Counted from the first letter of the stretch, positions 1-11,205 are shown. The stretch is 64,000 nucleotides of DNA from Nematopogon swammerdamellus (GCA_946902875.1 OX336340.1:2402351-2466350); one strand, 5' to 3'. Notes: generated by a model from the sequence alone, not told the origin. A program made the numbers and translations.

Positions 1-169
1 TTTACCCTGCGGCCGTCCATGCGTCCCTTCCCATACTAGGTCGCGAGGCGGTGTGCTGGTACTTAATATGTGATACAAGTTTTCGTTGGCCCATATGCCT
101 AGAGTGGAGTAAGCCGACATATTGAGGGTTTCATAACATAAGGTCGTAAACGCACATTTGACCAGTTTT

Positions 170-345
170 TTTTTTTAATGAAAACTGACACGGTTGACTA
201 GATCACCTACAACATCCGTGATGTCAGCCAATAACTCTGGGTGAAATAGGCAGACTGGCACCTCCTCGGGGGTGAAATTGGCTGCGCCTGAGGTTGCGAC
301 CTCGGACAGAGCCACCCAGTTCGGTAGCAATAAAAAAAAAAAATA
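170..345 (-). mobile_element. SINE 3' segment with T1 tail
   Basis: Read on the minus strand this ends with the T1 stem-loop, GTGTCAGTTTTCAT and a poly(A) run (seen as T-rich sequence at 170-178). Its upstream body differs from the common T1 SINE: it carries CCTCCTCGG and a block that on the plus strand runs into GGTAGCAAT plus a second A-run near 330-342. Two SINE ends may meet here back to back, or this is a T1 SINE with another body. A related block without the T1 tail lies at 5,470-5,545. Confidence 0.6.
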
Positions 346-446
346 AACCGACGGCTTAACTTTGTGCTGTCGCCTATCTTCCAATCTTTATTGACCATGT
401 ACTTGATCCAGTTACGACAGTATGGGGCATGGGGGTTAGATCAGCT

Positions 447-656
447 AGGTAGGGTTTATCCAGCCCGCGTTGGTACCATCGCACTGAATGAAACGTCGGT
501 CGAAACGGCTATGTAAATAGTTCGTGTTTTTCGCCCAGTTCAGTGTAGCGGACATTAAATGAAGGGAAGCACTGACATGGCACCTAGTTCACCTGGTGTT
601 ATGGGCCGACATCACGGATGTTGTAAGCCAACTGTGTCAGTTTCCATAAAAAAAAA
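447..656 (+). mobile_element. T1-tail SINE, 5'-truncated
   Basis: Starts inside the shared body (CTAGGTAGGGTTTATCC), continues through GAAACGTCGGTCGAAACGG and ends with the T1 tail and A10. The second strand of the tail hairpin (GTGATGT) is deleted, so this copy has lost the stem-loop. Confidence 0.75.
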
Positions 657-658
657 TC

Positions 659-814
659 GGGTATGTGCTTAAAAAGGGTCAAGTGCGTAGTATCCGTAAC
701 CGACGAGCATTCATGAAGAACATTATGAGGGTGGAAGAGGCGGCAAAGGTGTGTCAGGATCGTGGCACGTGGAGATCCGTTGTCTGTGCCTACCCCACCG
801 GGAAACATGCGTGA
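659..814 (+). pseudogene. RTE-like LINE, ORF2 C-terminal fragment
   Basis: A 51-codon open segment ([21 protein letters not shown] and on to WRSVVCAYPTGKHA, then stop). This is the end of the endonuclease/reverse transcriptase polyprotein of an RTE-type LINE common in moth genomes; a longer minus-strand copy of the same end lies at 34,031-34,356. 5'-truncated by the SINE directly in front; no catalytic motif remains. Confidence 0.7.
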
Positions 815-2150
815 CGCTCAAATAAATACCTATTATTCGAAAGGATACGAGAAAGCAACCCATCATGGCTGCCTTAAAAATGTTTCCACGCCAATCCACG
901 TTCGGACATGTCAGGATTACCGATTTCCATATTCGGCCTCGCGCGGCCGGCAAATTATTTATATGTAGCTACATTTACAATAGCCATTCAACCGTTTCCG
1001 CGATTATTCTGTTCGCAAGTTGTTAGTCCCAGTGGTGCGAGGGAGGATGTAGGGGGGGGGGGGGGGGCGTTTGGCCGCCTCTTTCGTCCGTGGAGGCGAT
1101 ACTGAGACCCGGTAGGTATTTGATGCTCTGTGCTGAGACCAATCTGTCGGACGGACCCACACACACACCTGTGACCGAACTGTCCACTTGATTCACCTCT
1201 CGGATATCTCTTTCGATAATTGATCCTATGTAATTCAGAATGTATACGTACCTTTAATTTCATTAATTAACAATAATGGGTACTATAATTCAATTATGGC
1301 AGAAAATAAAATGAAATAACTGTAAATAAAAATATACCTCCATCGTCGGCAAAATTGGCATTGTGCCGATGACGGAGGCATATACGTAGCTATGTTAAAC
1401 AAATATGTGCTATTATATTTTATATTTTTTTATATTATTTGCAATGATATTATAGGTTAAAAGAAGGTAGATAGGTTATCTGAGCTCCCAAGCGGCACAA
1501 TAAATACAAGACCACAGTCCTGTCTGAAGTTAGTCGCCCACCAACTACGCACGCGTTCGGACCGCTAACCACGAGCCGCTTACACATCGAAAATGCCCAA
1601 TGAAAAATCGTGTGTAATGAGATTATGCGCTAATTCTAATAATTGGAATAAGACTATTCGAGTCGGCGCATCACTTTATAATTCTTCCTCTCAACTTTTC
1701 AAGGACGTGCCGTGTGTGAGCACTGAATGTCATATAGATAACCTATCTTTCCTAAAATATCATTGATTATTTGTATTAAGTTTTATTAAGAATTCAGTAA
1801 TCCACCCCCTTCCCCTTGCCCCCTCTAGCCCACCAATACAAAGCGGTAGATCCGCCAGTGCACCTGAGCACTGTCGTGCGGCGTGAGTGCCCCGACTTCC
1901 CTACAGAATAGACCGGATAAAAGAAGGCCCTTTTATTTTGATTGTTTGAATTTTTTTTTAGAAAAATGTAAAGTCTAATGGGTCCGGGGTTTAGCGTCTC
2001 CGACGATACTTAGCGCGATGGCTTAGTTTGAGGAGGCGGGAACCTTATCTCATCCTTGTTGGGCTCCTCGAGATCAGATTATGTTGTAGGTTCTGTCGAA
2101 TGTAAAGTTTAGCGAGCCGATCTTGACACTAGAACACAACTGGACTAGCA
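815..2150. other. No gene recognised
   Basis: Mixed-composition sequence without a coding signature. It holds a 16-G tract at 1,052-1,067 and a short hairpin at 1,338-1,384 (listed separately). A CpG-rich patch surrounds the G tract. Open frames here are short and show no conserved motif. Confidence 0.5.
1338..1384. repeat. Short inverted repeat / hairpin
   Basis: Arms CCTCCATCGTCGGCA and TGCCGATGACGGAGG pair with one mismatch around a 13-base AT-rich loop; flanking ATATAC and GCATAT extend the symmetry. It could be a minimal fold-back MITE or a transcribed hairpin. Nothing shows transcription. Confidence 0.6.
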
Positions 2151-2154
2151 TTAT

Positions 2155-2300
2155 CGAAAAGCGGTCAAGTGCGAGTAGGACTCGCGCACCGAGGGTTCCG
2201 TACTACCGCGCAACAAATTTGTGTTATGTACTTACGCCCGTTGTTAGGTTTCCGTATCCCGTACGTCCGTCCGAGGTTCGAATCCGGTCGGCGTGTACCA
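2155..2300 (+). repeat. EP repeat, diverged 5' part
   Basis: AGCGGTCAAGTGCGAGTAGG, then CGCGCACCGAGGGTTCCGTA, matches the left end of the EP repeat family. The middle is lost and it runs into a tRNA-like SINE head. Confidence 0.55.
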
Positions 2301-2470
2301 ATGAGTTTTTTTTTTACGAAAAAATTTAAGTGCATACCTACACCTGCTGCTTCACCGTTCGGATCCGGTGTAAAACTGTAGGTCCCTTCCCTTTGCTGGC
2401 GGAGGTGAAATAGGCTGGTCGGATCATGTGCTTTGGCCCCTCCGACTCAGCCACCCATACCGGATTAGAG
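2272..2470 (+). mobile_element. Head L SINE with T2 tail, internally deleted
   Basis: Starts with a tRNA B-box-like GGTTCGAATCC, then the CACCTGCTGCTTCACCG spacer, the shared body block TGTAAAACTGTAGGTCCCTT, and ends ACCCATACCGGATTA. Compared with the full copy at 8,110-8,483 (minus) about half of the body is missing and the A box is not recognisable. Confidence 0.65.
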
Positions 2471-3531
2471 CTCAGGTAACTTTGCTATAGTTGATATAGG
2501 TAGGTTGTGTAATTACTGTACTAATTAATAAGTAACTAATGTACATAATATCGATGATTTTGTAAAATATTTTCGAAAGCCAGTTTTGTTATAAGAATTT
2601 AACCATACACTACCTAAAAAAATTATATCATTAAATAGAGAACTCAATCTTGGACGTAATTGTTGAAATTTGTCGAATTGTTGTGAATAAGTATTAGAAG
2701 AAAAATCGTAAAGTGGCACTAAGTTTTGATGGTTTTATTCGTTTTACTACTTATACACAAGCATTATTTTTATTTTTCTAAAACAATCAAAACATGCCTT
2801 ACAATATGATTTAGCATAACGGCATTGTGTAAATTTGTAAAAATTTTTAATTTGCTGAAAGCATACACCGAAATATTGTATAAAATTCAACAAAATCCGC
2901 GGCTGCGAATTTTGAATTTGCCTTTACTATTGGTATCATCTTAATAAAATCCCGCCAAAGGAATGAAAGAATTTCATTTAAGACGCGAATCAGAAAATAT
3001 TCAGTCCCTGCCCGCTAGTTATAAATCATTTGAATGCTAATAATTTCGACTCGCTGCAGGTGGGGCGGAGCTTGGAGGGGGGGGGGGGGGGGGGGGGGCG
3101 GGAGGGGGGGGGGTCGGAGGGGGGGGGGAGGGGGGTAGTCCCGGGGGCCGGAGGCACGCGGTCTGAGCGGAAGGTGGGGGGTAGGGGTCGGCGCGGGGCA
3201 TTATTTTATATAGTTGTCTTACTCTTATTTTCGCTTCAGCCGTTTCATTCGGGAGAATTTTTTGTCTTAAAGAGATTTTCATCTGGCATTTCGTGCCCCT
3301 TTCAACGGGCGGACGGCACGACTCTGTCGGGAGCACACGACGACGTTTTAATTTAAGGATTTAATCTTTCCTGCGTCGGATGCACTTGTTCTTCTTTGCG
3401 GTAAATAAAACACTAGTTACCCGCGTTAATTAACAGAGTGTATGAGCCCTCCAGGTGTTGTTACGTCCAAAGGTTGAAAGTTGCCCAGCGAGCAATGGAG
3501 CGAGCCATGCTGAGAATAGCGCTACTTGATA
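2471..3531. other. No gene; G-rich low-complexity tract
   Basis: AT-rich sequence without coding signature, interrupted by a strongly strand-biased G-rich tract at about 3,076-3,190 with several G runs of 9-22 bases, a potential G-quadruplex region. Poly-Gly and poly-Pro frames across it are composition artefacts. Confidence 0.55.
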
Positions 3532-3861
3532 TGGTGTGGGGTCGTTAGTTAAGAAGAATTGCCCCACTGCATCTCTCCGCGTGCATGTTGTAAAAGGCGA
3601 CTAAGGGATAAGTACAAGATGCCGTTCTAAAGGGCGAAAGGCTAGCCACCGCTCACCTTGGATGGAACGGTCCTTCCACCGAGTCAAGCAGCGGGTCGGT
3701 CTACGTACCTTACTTGCTACTTCGGTATTTTGTCCGAATAGGTACTTTGCTAAACGTGGTGGTCAGCGTTGTGCTGTAATTTACAAGAGTACCTGCAGCA
3801 CAACTCTGATTACTCTGCTTAACCCGTTTGTCGGGATACAGCGTGTGGTATGTATGCATGT
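3532..3861 (+). mobile_element. TATG repeat, full length but diverged
   Basis: Begins with a decayed head PK (GGTGTGGGGTCG...GCCCCACTGC), keeps GGCGACTAAGGGATAAG, the body (CAGCGGGTCGGTCTACGTACC, ACGTGGTGGTCAG, GCAGCACAACT) and ends in a short TATG-like run against an RTE remnant. Confidence 0.75.
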
Positions 3862-3940
3862 GATGTGGTGCGTAACGACGCATTCCGCCGACGACGCTCC
3901 AAAGTAGTCGATATTGGACAGCGGGTGGCTAAGCTGAAGC

Positions 3941-4860
3941 GGCACACATATTGAAAATATAACAAATAAAATATAATATAAAAAACAGATGATGGGATGT
4001 GTTCTACGGGTAACGAAACAGTTCAAAAATACTTCAACATATCTACTTCTCTATACATCACCAGTCAGGTCTCAATTAGAGTATGCCACGCCTTTCTGGA
4101 GTCCGTTTTATGCCAAATACGATACTGCTATCGAGAAAATTCAGCGTAAGTTTATAAACAATTTGAATCGACGTTGTCGCGGTCACTGTCTCCCATACGC
4201 TGCTTTGCTGGAGAAATTCGATCTGGTGAGGCTGGATCAACGACGTATACTTTTGGACATGACAACCTTATATAAGATATGTCGCGATATTATAGATTGT
4301 CCGGCACTTCTCGGCCAAATCTATTTTTATGTCCCTCCACGAACAACTAGAAGTAACAACGCCTTCTACGTTGTTCCATTCCGCACTAATGCTGGTCGCC
4401 GTGTGCCACTAGGTAGGATGACACGCTGCTTCAATGAAAATTTCATTGATCTAGATTTTTGGAATCTGATTTTGCCACAATTCAAGGATAGGACGAAATC
4501 TATACTCAAATTAAATAAATCTGCCTAAATCTGTGTTGCCTGATTGTACGATCTGTATTAAGTTAGTATTATATTATAGTTAGTATTACTTTCCTTATTC
4601 TGTGTGAGTAGCGTTAGCTTTGGTCTTTTTTTGGTTTGTTTTTTTCCCTTTCGCGTAAAATAATTTGTAAATGTTTTTGTTAAATTTGATTGCTAGGATT
4701 GTATGTTTGTTTGAATGTGAGTTTCGATTCTTCTATATTTAATCTGTGGGATACGGTGCTGGGTAACACAATACCCAATGTTTTAAGTTGAAGTTTTGTA
4801 AACCCTATTTTATGTGTTACTCGTTGGTGTCTCCAAATAAATAAATAAATAAATAAATAA
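3941..4860 (+). mobile_element. Jockey-like LINE, severely 5'-truncated
   Basis: A 3' fragment of a LINE inserted in the RTE remnant. It contains the C-terminus of ORF2, an AT-rich 3' UTR of about 330 bases, and a simple tail of (AAAT)n-like repeats at 4,835-4,860 where poly(A) would be expected. Short AAGYGG-like similarity on both sides may be the target duplication, too short to be sure. Confidence 0.75.
3989..4528 (+). pseudogene. LINE ORF2 C-terminal domain (Jockey-like)
   Basis: An open segment of 179 codons matching the region after the reverse transcriptase palm of Jockey/CR1-like ORF2 proteins: LLYTSPVRSQLEYATPFWSP near residues 19-40, then IEKIQRKFINN and a C-terminal helix-rich tail. 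No YADD/FADD motif and no endonuclease remain, so it cannot transpose. The ATG is internal to the parent ORF and simply follows the truncation point. The intact frame with no stops suggests a fairly recent insertion. Confidence 0.75.
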
Positions 4861-5214
4861 GTGGTAGTCGGCTGGGCACGTTAGCCGTAAAGACAACGAC
4901 CGTTGGAGTAATCATGTCCTACACTGCGGCCGTGCACAGGAAAAGTACGTCGGCGGAAAGCAGTGGTTTCTTACCGCTGAAGGCCTGAACATTGGAGAGG
5001 CGTATGTTCATTCGGAGGCGACTTCAGCGGTAGCGGCAGGTATTCGCGGCGCAGCGCCTCGCTGCTAAACGTCGACCGCTAAGTCTCAGGACATGCATAT
5101 GTTTACCTATTGGTTAATTAGTTTTGTTAGTAAATTTGTGACGAATGAAAAAAAAAAACATTTCTTTCTATCTTATCTCTTATGTCTTATCTCTTATCGG
5201 TACTACTATGGCCG

Positions 5215-5455
5215 CTGATCTGACGAAATTGCTTCCCTTATCCCTCCTCCTCCTGTTCGCCTTCGCCAAACCCGCCATACTCTCGCGGAGCACCCCTTTG
5301 TAGTGGACAGACGAGTACTTCGAACTGCACGATTCTCTAAATCGTTCTTGTGCCGCACTGCAAAGTTGTGGAACGGGCTTCCGGGGAATATCTTTCCCCA
5401 CTCCTAAAATCCACGGATCTTCAAATCGCGGGTAAATAGCCTTTCCCCAGCGACA
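5215..5455 (+). pseudogene. LINE ORF2 C-terminal remnant (CR1/Jockey-like)
   Basis: One frame reads EHPFVVDRRVLRTARFSKSF then RTAKLWNGLPGNIFP, a TAA, and FKSRVNSLS. This is the conserved last ~60 residues of insect CR1/Jockey-type ORF2. One in-frame stop and no upstream domain, so it is a dead fragment. It is a cousin of, not the same as, LINE-C. Confidence 0.7.
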
Positions 5456-5469
5456 TTAGTCCACCTCCA

Positions 5470-5772
5470 AGCTGGACTGGCACCTCCTCGATATTGGCTG
5501 CGCCTAAGGCTTCGACCTCGGACACAGCCAGCAAGTTCGGAAACAATAAAAAAAATCTTTCTCTTACAGTTGTGCTGGATGTAAACGTAACGTAAACGTC
5601 CGCATAAGTAGTTAGTAGTCTCGACTGTGTTCTTCTCTAGTCCGGTATAAGCCAGCATCCCACAGAGAATTCTCCTGTATGGCACCTACCTTCTCCGAGG
5701 TGATATTGGCTGGGCAGAGCATGTGCATTGGTCCCTCTGATTCAGCGACTCATATCGGATTACAAAAAAATA
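5470..5772 (+). mobile_element. T2-tail SINE, body and tail
   Basis: Runs from a CACCTCCTCG block with an internal A-run (5,546-5,555), through TAGTCCGGTATAAGCC and GGCACCTACCTTCTCCGAGG, to CATATCGGATTAC and A7. The tRNA-like head is absent. The internal A-run suggests that two SINE bodies are fused, or a tandem insertion at an A-rich end. Confidence 0.65.
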
Positions 5773-6051
5773 TTTATTTTTCCTCTAAGGCTAAGCAACA
5801 GTAAGTGTGGGAGTATAGGAATAGTTTTCACAACGAATACACCCTCACTCGCGCCGCCGTATCGGAGCTCAAGTTATACGAGTACTGTCTCGCAGTAGAA
5901 GCATAGTACAAGAAGACGAGTAGCTTAACTGGAGTCGGTTTTAAAAATAATTACCTACGCTGCGCCGAGCCAGCAGGGCTGTCACAACTCACAACACCAA
6001 CACAATTGACAGGTAGTGAGCCCATCAATGGTGGAAATGCAATTCCAGAGA

Positions 6052-6069
6052 GAAAGAGAGAGAGAGAGA

Positions 6070-6126
<57 letters not shown>
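6052..6126 (+). repeat. (AG)n microsatellite
   Basis: Nearly pure GA dinucleotide run of about 75 bases with a few AAAG interruptions at the left edge. Confidence 0.95.
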
Positions 6127-6129
<3 letters not shown>

Positions 6130-7690
6130 CTTTTAAAATAATTACTATTTATATAATAAATATATAAATGAAATATAAGCGCGGGCGGCCATCACTGACT
6201 ACAAGCGAGGAAAGTGAGAATGTTTCCACATTTACGTTTACAAACAAACTTATCAACTAAAACTACAAAGTGAAATAAATTTAGAATAAAGATAAATAAA
6301 TTAGAAATAAAGAAAGAAAGTGAATGAAGTATACAAAAAAAGTACAATTGAACAAATACGCAAAAACAATACAATAATTTACTTAACTGAGCCAACAAAC
6401 CATTTTACACAAAGTCTTTTGAAGTTAAATATATTTGAATTGAATAAATCTACATTACTAAATGATTGATTGTAAGTATTACAACTCCTATTTACAAAAT
6501 TATTCTTATGATAATTGCAACGTGTCTTAGATAGAGTGAATATGTCTGTAGATCGTGTCGCTGTGATTCGGCATCTGAGTTTAATCTTCTCTAATTTGTG
6601 TACGGACAGCGTGCGCTGGCGCGCGCTTGTGTGAGTGCGAAATCGGCGCGCTTGCATGAAGACGGTTAACTTGTCTGTTTAAACTATGGTACAAGCTCCT
6701 TTGTCGTCAAAGTTAATCCATCCATCAGGAGTGCACTGGTTGATGTGTCGCGCTGGCCGGGGATGCAGGGCGAGCGACCGGCGCGGCGCGGCGACTGGGC
6801 GGGCGGGCGGCCGCGGACCCCGCACGCGACCACGGCGCCAGTCAGCCGACAGCCGCCGGGCCGCGCAGAACACGCGTAGCGACGCTACGACCGTCGCGAC
6901 ACAACGCGCCGGGGCGCTACGCTTTCGTAGACGCTCTACGAATTTAAAAATATTCCATAATTGAATTTAAAAAAATATATAAATTATTTATAGAAACAGT
7001 CAATGAGTGAAAATTAGCTACTGTTATCTAAGGCTAGTGCAAGTAACAATTATTGTGGTATAGACAAGAAACGGTTGTGACTGAAATAAAAAAAAACTTT
7101 GTGGGGTATATTTAGTGGAACTGAGGGGAAAACAAGTGAGTTGTGTTTGAAATATTTTCGTAGAATTAATTAAGTTTTTGATAAATATGTTATTTTAATG
7201 TTTGTGTATGGGTTGAATATAAATGTTTATTGCCTGAAATTAATAACCAAAATAAATATTAAACAAATAAGTACACAATCATAGTGCAAATAACTAAGTA
7301 ATTTTAAAGTAACAAAATAATGAGTTAGTATTATAGTATAACTGACGAATTTTCATTGGTTTGTAGTTAACTTTTGAAAATGTCATCTTTTTATTGAAAT
7401 GAATTTTAATTTTACCCAACATTTATTCTTTAAAGTCAGCGTTAATATTGGCTGACATGGTTGACAACACAATTTACAAAAAAATACATAAACAAGTTTT
7501 TTGACCTCACAAACGAAATTTCAATGAAACATTTAAAAACTTTCTATCGCACCAGCAGGTGAAGAAAATTATTTTTCTACCGCCTACAGTTGGAGCATGC
7601 CAGGTCGAGCTCAGTGCTATCTATAGATTTTTTATTGTTGTTAGGTAATTTTAATTAATTTAATTTTAGTATTTAGATTAATTTTAGTAT
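6127..7690. other. No gene recognised; GC-rich island at 6,600-6,935
   Basis: AT-rich flanks surround a compact GC- and CpG-rich block (GCGCGGCGCGGCGACTGG etc.). Open frames exist on both strands across it, but they are arginine/alanine-rich in the way any GC-rich DNA is, and no motif is recognisable. A host promoter or 5' UTR exon is possible; nothing in the sequence proves it. Confidence 0.4.
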
Positions 7691-7693
7691 TTA

Positions 7694-8020
7694 GTGTGGA
7701 GCTGGTACTTAAAAAGAATATCCCCACTGTATCTCTCCCCATGCATGTCGTAAAAGGCGACTAAGGGTTAAGGACAAGATGCCGTGCTAATGGGCGACAG
7801 GCTAGCAACATCTCACCTTGGAACGGCCCTTCCACCGAGTCGTGCAGCGGGTGGGTCTTCGTGCCTTATTTGCTGCTTGATAGTTATCTTGTCCTAATAC
7901 TTTGCTGAACGTGGTGGTCGGTGTTGTGCTGCAATTTACAAGAGTATCTGCAGCACAACTTAGATTACTCTGCTTACCCCGATTGTCGGGATACTACGTG
8001 CGTGGTATGTATGTATGTAT
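7694..8020 (+). mobile_element. TATG repeat, full length
   Basis: Head PK is decayed (TGTGGAGCTGGTACTT) but GGCGACTAAGGGTTAAGG, GATGCCGTGCTAATGGGCGA, ACGTGGTGGTCGGTG and GATTGTCGGGATAC are kept. It ends GTATGTATGTAT. Confidence 0.8.
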
Positions 8021-8109
8021 TTAGTTTTAATTACTATTGTATGTTACATATTCATTAATTTCTTTTATTTCACGAATAAAGTACCTATGCAAAAACTCAA
8101 ACTGATTTA

Positions 8110-8483
8110 GATTTTTTTTATGTAATCCGGTATGGGTGGCTGAGTCGGAGGGGCCAAAGCCTATGCTCTAACCAGGCAATATCACCTCCCAGATAGGTGC
8201 CATACCGGAGACTTCCCTGGATTGCTGGCTATACTGGACTAGAGGAGAACACAACCGCGAGGCTGCTATGTGGCCATCTTACATCCAGTATTTTGGTACC
8301 AACCGAGTCGGCTACAAGCCTACCACCTAGTAAAGGACAAGGTAAGCGACCTACAGTTTTACACCGGTTCCGAACGGTGAAACAGCAGGTGTAGGTATGC
8401 ACGTACATTTTTTCGTCCTCGATTCGTACCTCGGACCTCTCGTATGAGAAGCCAATGTCCAAACCACTCGGCCACCAGCCATT
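8110..8483 (-). mobile_element. Full-length head L SINE with T2 tail
   Basis: On the minus strand it opens at 8,483 with a tRNA-like head: A box TGGCCGAGTGG (exact tRNA-Leu/Ser A box) and, about 45 bases on, the B-box-like GGTACGAATCG. A spacer with CACCTGCTGTTTCACCG follows, then the body block shared with T1 SINEs (GTAAAACTGTAGGTCGC, TTTACTAGGTGGTAGGC, GGTTGGTACC), and the end ACTCAGCCACCCATACCGG plus ATTACAT and A8 at 8,110. This is the copy that shows a third head on the common body. Confidence 0.8.
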
Positions 8484-8587
8484 TAGTTTTAATTGGTATT
8501 GTATATGGTATTTTCATAAATTTCTGTTATTTCACGAATAAAGCAACTATGCAAAACTGAAACTGATTTAGATCTACTGTTGGAAAT

Positions 8588-8885
8588 ATAAAAACCGGTC
8601 AAGTGCGAGTCGAACTCGCGCACCGAGGGTTCCGTATCGCCGTATGTCATGGTCAGCACCCTCACGCCATCTATGGATTAGTTAAAATGCTTCATATTCT
8701 TTTCAGTAGATGGCGCGCATACACTTTTTAGTTTCTTGTATGGGGACCCCCGTCATAATAACACATATTCTGTGAAAATGTCAATGGCCTACCCATTACG
8801 GTTTAAGAGATACAGTCCTCGGACAGACAGACGGCGTAGGCTTAGTAATAGGGTCCTGTACGACGGATACGGAACCCTAAAAATC
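8588..8885 (+). repeat. EP repeat, complete
   Basis: Left end AACCGGTCAAGTGCGAGTCG and CGCACCGAGGGTTCCGTA; right end TAATAGGGTCCTGTACGACG and GATACGGAACCCTAAAAA. GGGTTCCGTA and TACGGAACCC form short inverted termini. It carries a GACA-repeat near the right end. A non-autonomous interspersed family; its mobilising partner is unknown to me. Confidence 0.8.
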
Positions 8886-8913
8886 ACCCTGTTAACACTT
8901 TCAATAATTTTTT

Positions 8914-9195
8914 TTTAATTTGACATACAATTTCAATAATTTTCTTTAATTTAACATACACTTTCAATATTTTTCTTTAATTTGACATACACTTTCAATA
9001 ATTTTCTTTAATTTGACATACACTTTCAATAATTTTCTTTAATTTGACATACACTTTCAATAATTTTCTTTAATTTGACATACACTTTCAATAATTTTCT
9101 TTAATTTGACATACACTTTTAATAATTTTCTTTAATTTGACATACACTTTCAATAATTTTCTTTATTTGACATACACTTTCAATAATTTTCTCAG
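8914..9195 (+). repeat. 31-bp minisatellite, about 9 copies
   Basis: Unit TTGACATACACTTTCAATAA followed by TTTTCTTTAAT, 31 bp, repeated about nine times with few changes. A single diverged unit with the same right-hand flank (TTTTCTCAGAAGA) lies at 10,430-10,520, so the array grew from a sequence already present once per duplicated segment. Confidence 0.9.
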
Positions 9196-9242
9196 AAGAA
9201 TACGGACGACGATTGCCCTGTTGGAATATGCTCGCAATGTAA

Positions 9243-9831
9243 AAAAACGGCTAAGTGCGAGTCGAACTCGCGCACCGAGGGTTCCGTATCGCCATGTCAT
9301 GGTTAGGGCCACTCACGCCATCTACGGCGTTTTATGAAATGCTTCATATTAGTTAAATGTCATGATTAGTTAAAATGCTTTACACTCTATTCGGTAGATG
9401 GCGCGCGCATACACTTTTTGGTTTCTTCTATGGGAACCCCCGTGAATATTTTACTTTTTGTTGTTATATTGGTCATAATAACACATATTCTGTGAAAATT
9501 TCAACGGCCTACCTATTACGGTTCAAGAGATACAGCCCTCGGACAGACATACATACAGACAACCAGACAGACAGACAGACAGACGGCGTAGGCATGTGGA
9601 ACACACTCCCTGCTCATCTATTTCCTCCCAAGTACAGCCTGGGGTTTTTCAAAAGGGGCGTGAAAAGGCTCCTGTCAGGCCGACATAGCATTCGCAATCC
9701 CCGTGTATCATAGAATGTCCATGGGCATCGTAAGTCACCTACTCGTAAGTGAAACGATGCCACATGTCGCGCTTTCTATTAAGAAAAGCTTAGTAATAGG
9801 GTCCCGTACGACGGATACGGAACCCTAAAAA
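9243..9831 (+). repeat. EP repeat split by a LINE-C insertion
   Basis: Left part 9,243-9,593 and right part 9,787-9,831 (GCTTAGTAATAGGGTCCCGT...CGGAACCCTAAAAA) are the two sides of one EP repeat, interrupted after GACGGCGTAGG. Confidence 0.8.
9594..9786 (+). mobile_element. LINE-C 3' end
   Basis: Encodes MWNTLPAHLFPPKYSLGFFK and on to LLSGRHSIRNPRVS, then a 3' UTR with CATGTCGCGCTTTCTATTAA and a short A-tail. It sits inside an EP repeat, so it inserted later. Confidence 0.8.
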
Positions 9832-10430
9832 TAACCATGTTAAGGGGGGTACTAGGCAATAGCACTTCGTATTTCTCTAACCATACCCATATTTCAAGTG
9901 ATTTAACTATAATGTATTTGCCTATAGCTAGGTAAAGATTCAAGGTATAATGTGAATACATTATTTTTAATTTAATCTTATAAATTCCCTTAAAAAGATG
10001 TGGTTGAAAAGTGGTAAAATCGTTCAAAAATGCCTTTGCTATTTCCCTCGCCATTTTTTTACAAATGCATCTACATAATACGAAAAATACCTCATTGAGC
10101 TTAGAGTCAATAAGACTAAGAATCATCTAAATAAATTCAAACGCTTACAGAATAAATGGTTTTTCACTGAACTATCTTTGAATATTCAAAATTTTGGGCC
10201 GTTGTCGTGTGCGAGCGTTTTTGTATCGATTCTAGCAAATGCATTTTTGAAAGTTTTTACACCTTTTCACCCACTTATTTTTCAGGGAATTTACAAGATT
10301 ATATTACAATAATCTATCACACATTATACCTTGAATCTTTACCTAACTATAAGCATATAAATTATAGTTATATCTATTGAAATATGGCTATAGTTAAGAT
10401 AATAATGATGTGAGTACCCCCACTTAACAC
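9832..10430. other. No gene recognised
   Basis: AT-rich intergenic sequence. AAGGTATAATGTG-like and ACCTTGAATCTTTACC segments at about 9,930 and 10,330 are loosely inverted copies, hinting at a decayed fold-back element. No coding motif. Confidence 0.45.
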
Positions 10431-10759
10431 TTTAGACATACACTTTCGATAATTTTCTCAGAAGACTACGGACGATGATTTCCTGCCCTATTGCAATATG
10501 CTCAAACTGTGACATTAAGGCTTCTGTATTAGAGAGGAAAATGCTCAAAAATGTGTGAGTAAAATGATATAATCGGCCGCTACTCGCGACTGCCGCGAAA
10601 GCCTTACCGGAAATTGCTTCCTGCAGCAGCAGTAATTATTTTCCACTCTTCCCTCTCCTCGAAGGAAACAGGTCGAAATCATTTTGTCTTGTAAAGTGCA
10701 TTTCTTTTCTCGTATTTGAAGTCTGTGAATACGTACATATTTCAATTGTCTTTTTTTAA

Positions 10760-11084
10760 ATGTTTTTATGGAAACTGACACGGTTTGCTACACCACCTAC
10801 AATATCCGCGATGTCAGCCCATAACACCGGGTGAACTTGGTGCCACGTCAGTGCTTCCCTTCGGTCGTGCCGGCTACACTGAACTGGACGGAAAGCACAA
10901 ACTATTTACATAGCCGTTTCGACCGACCTTTCCTTCAGAGCGGTGGTACCACCCCGGGCAGGTTAAACCCTACCACCTAGTAATACAAGAAGGGAATCAT
11001 ATCCCTTAGTCGCCTTTTACGAAATACACGGGGAGAGATGCAGTGGGGCTATTATTTTAAAGTACCGCCCCCACACGGTACACG
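10760..11084 (-). mobile_element. T1-tail SINE with head PK
   Basis: Minus strand: GTACCGTGTGGGGGCGGTAC starts the head, GACTAAGGGATATGATTCCC joins it to the common body, and the T1 tail ends at 10,760. Same head-body junction as at 42,009, 58,677 and 59,488. Confidence 0.85.
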
Positions 11085-11099
11085 GTCTTTATTCTCTTA

Positions 11100-11205
11100 A
11101 AAAAAATGTTTTATGTAATCCGCTAAGAGGGGTCAAAGAACATGCTCCGACCAGCCAATATCACTTCCGAGAAGGTAGGTGCCATACCGGAGACTTCCCC
11201 TTTGA
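11100..11205 (-). mobile_element. T2-tail SINE 3' fragment
   Basis: Minus strand ends with the CGGATTACAT signature and an A-run (T-rich at 11,100-11,107 on plus). It matches the last ~100 bases of the copy at 8,110-8,483. Confidence 0.7.

Larger units (their letters stand above)
3862..5070 (+). pseudogene. RTE-type LINE C-terminal remnant, split by another LINE
   Basis: Codons at 3,873-3,940 read RNDAFRRRRSKVVDIGQRVA, and 4,861-5,070 resumes with GHVSRKDNDRWSNHVLHCGR to a degenerate QQW-type end. This matches the intact minus-strand homologue at 14,669-15,022 (KVVDIGHRVAKLKWQWAGH). The two halves are separated by the Jockey-like LINE at 3,941-4,860, so the RTE remnant is older. An in-frame TAG lies just after the junction. 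Confidence 0.75.

Noticed and set aside
3030..3356. Gly-rich and Pro-rich frames across the G tract
   Set aside because: Composition artefact of a G-rich low-complexity tract.
6686..6964. Arg/Ala-rich protein in the GC island
   Set aside because: Frames are open on both strands because of GC content; no motif, no splice support.
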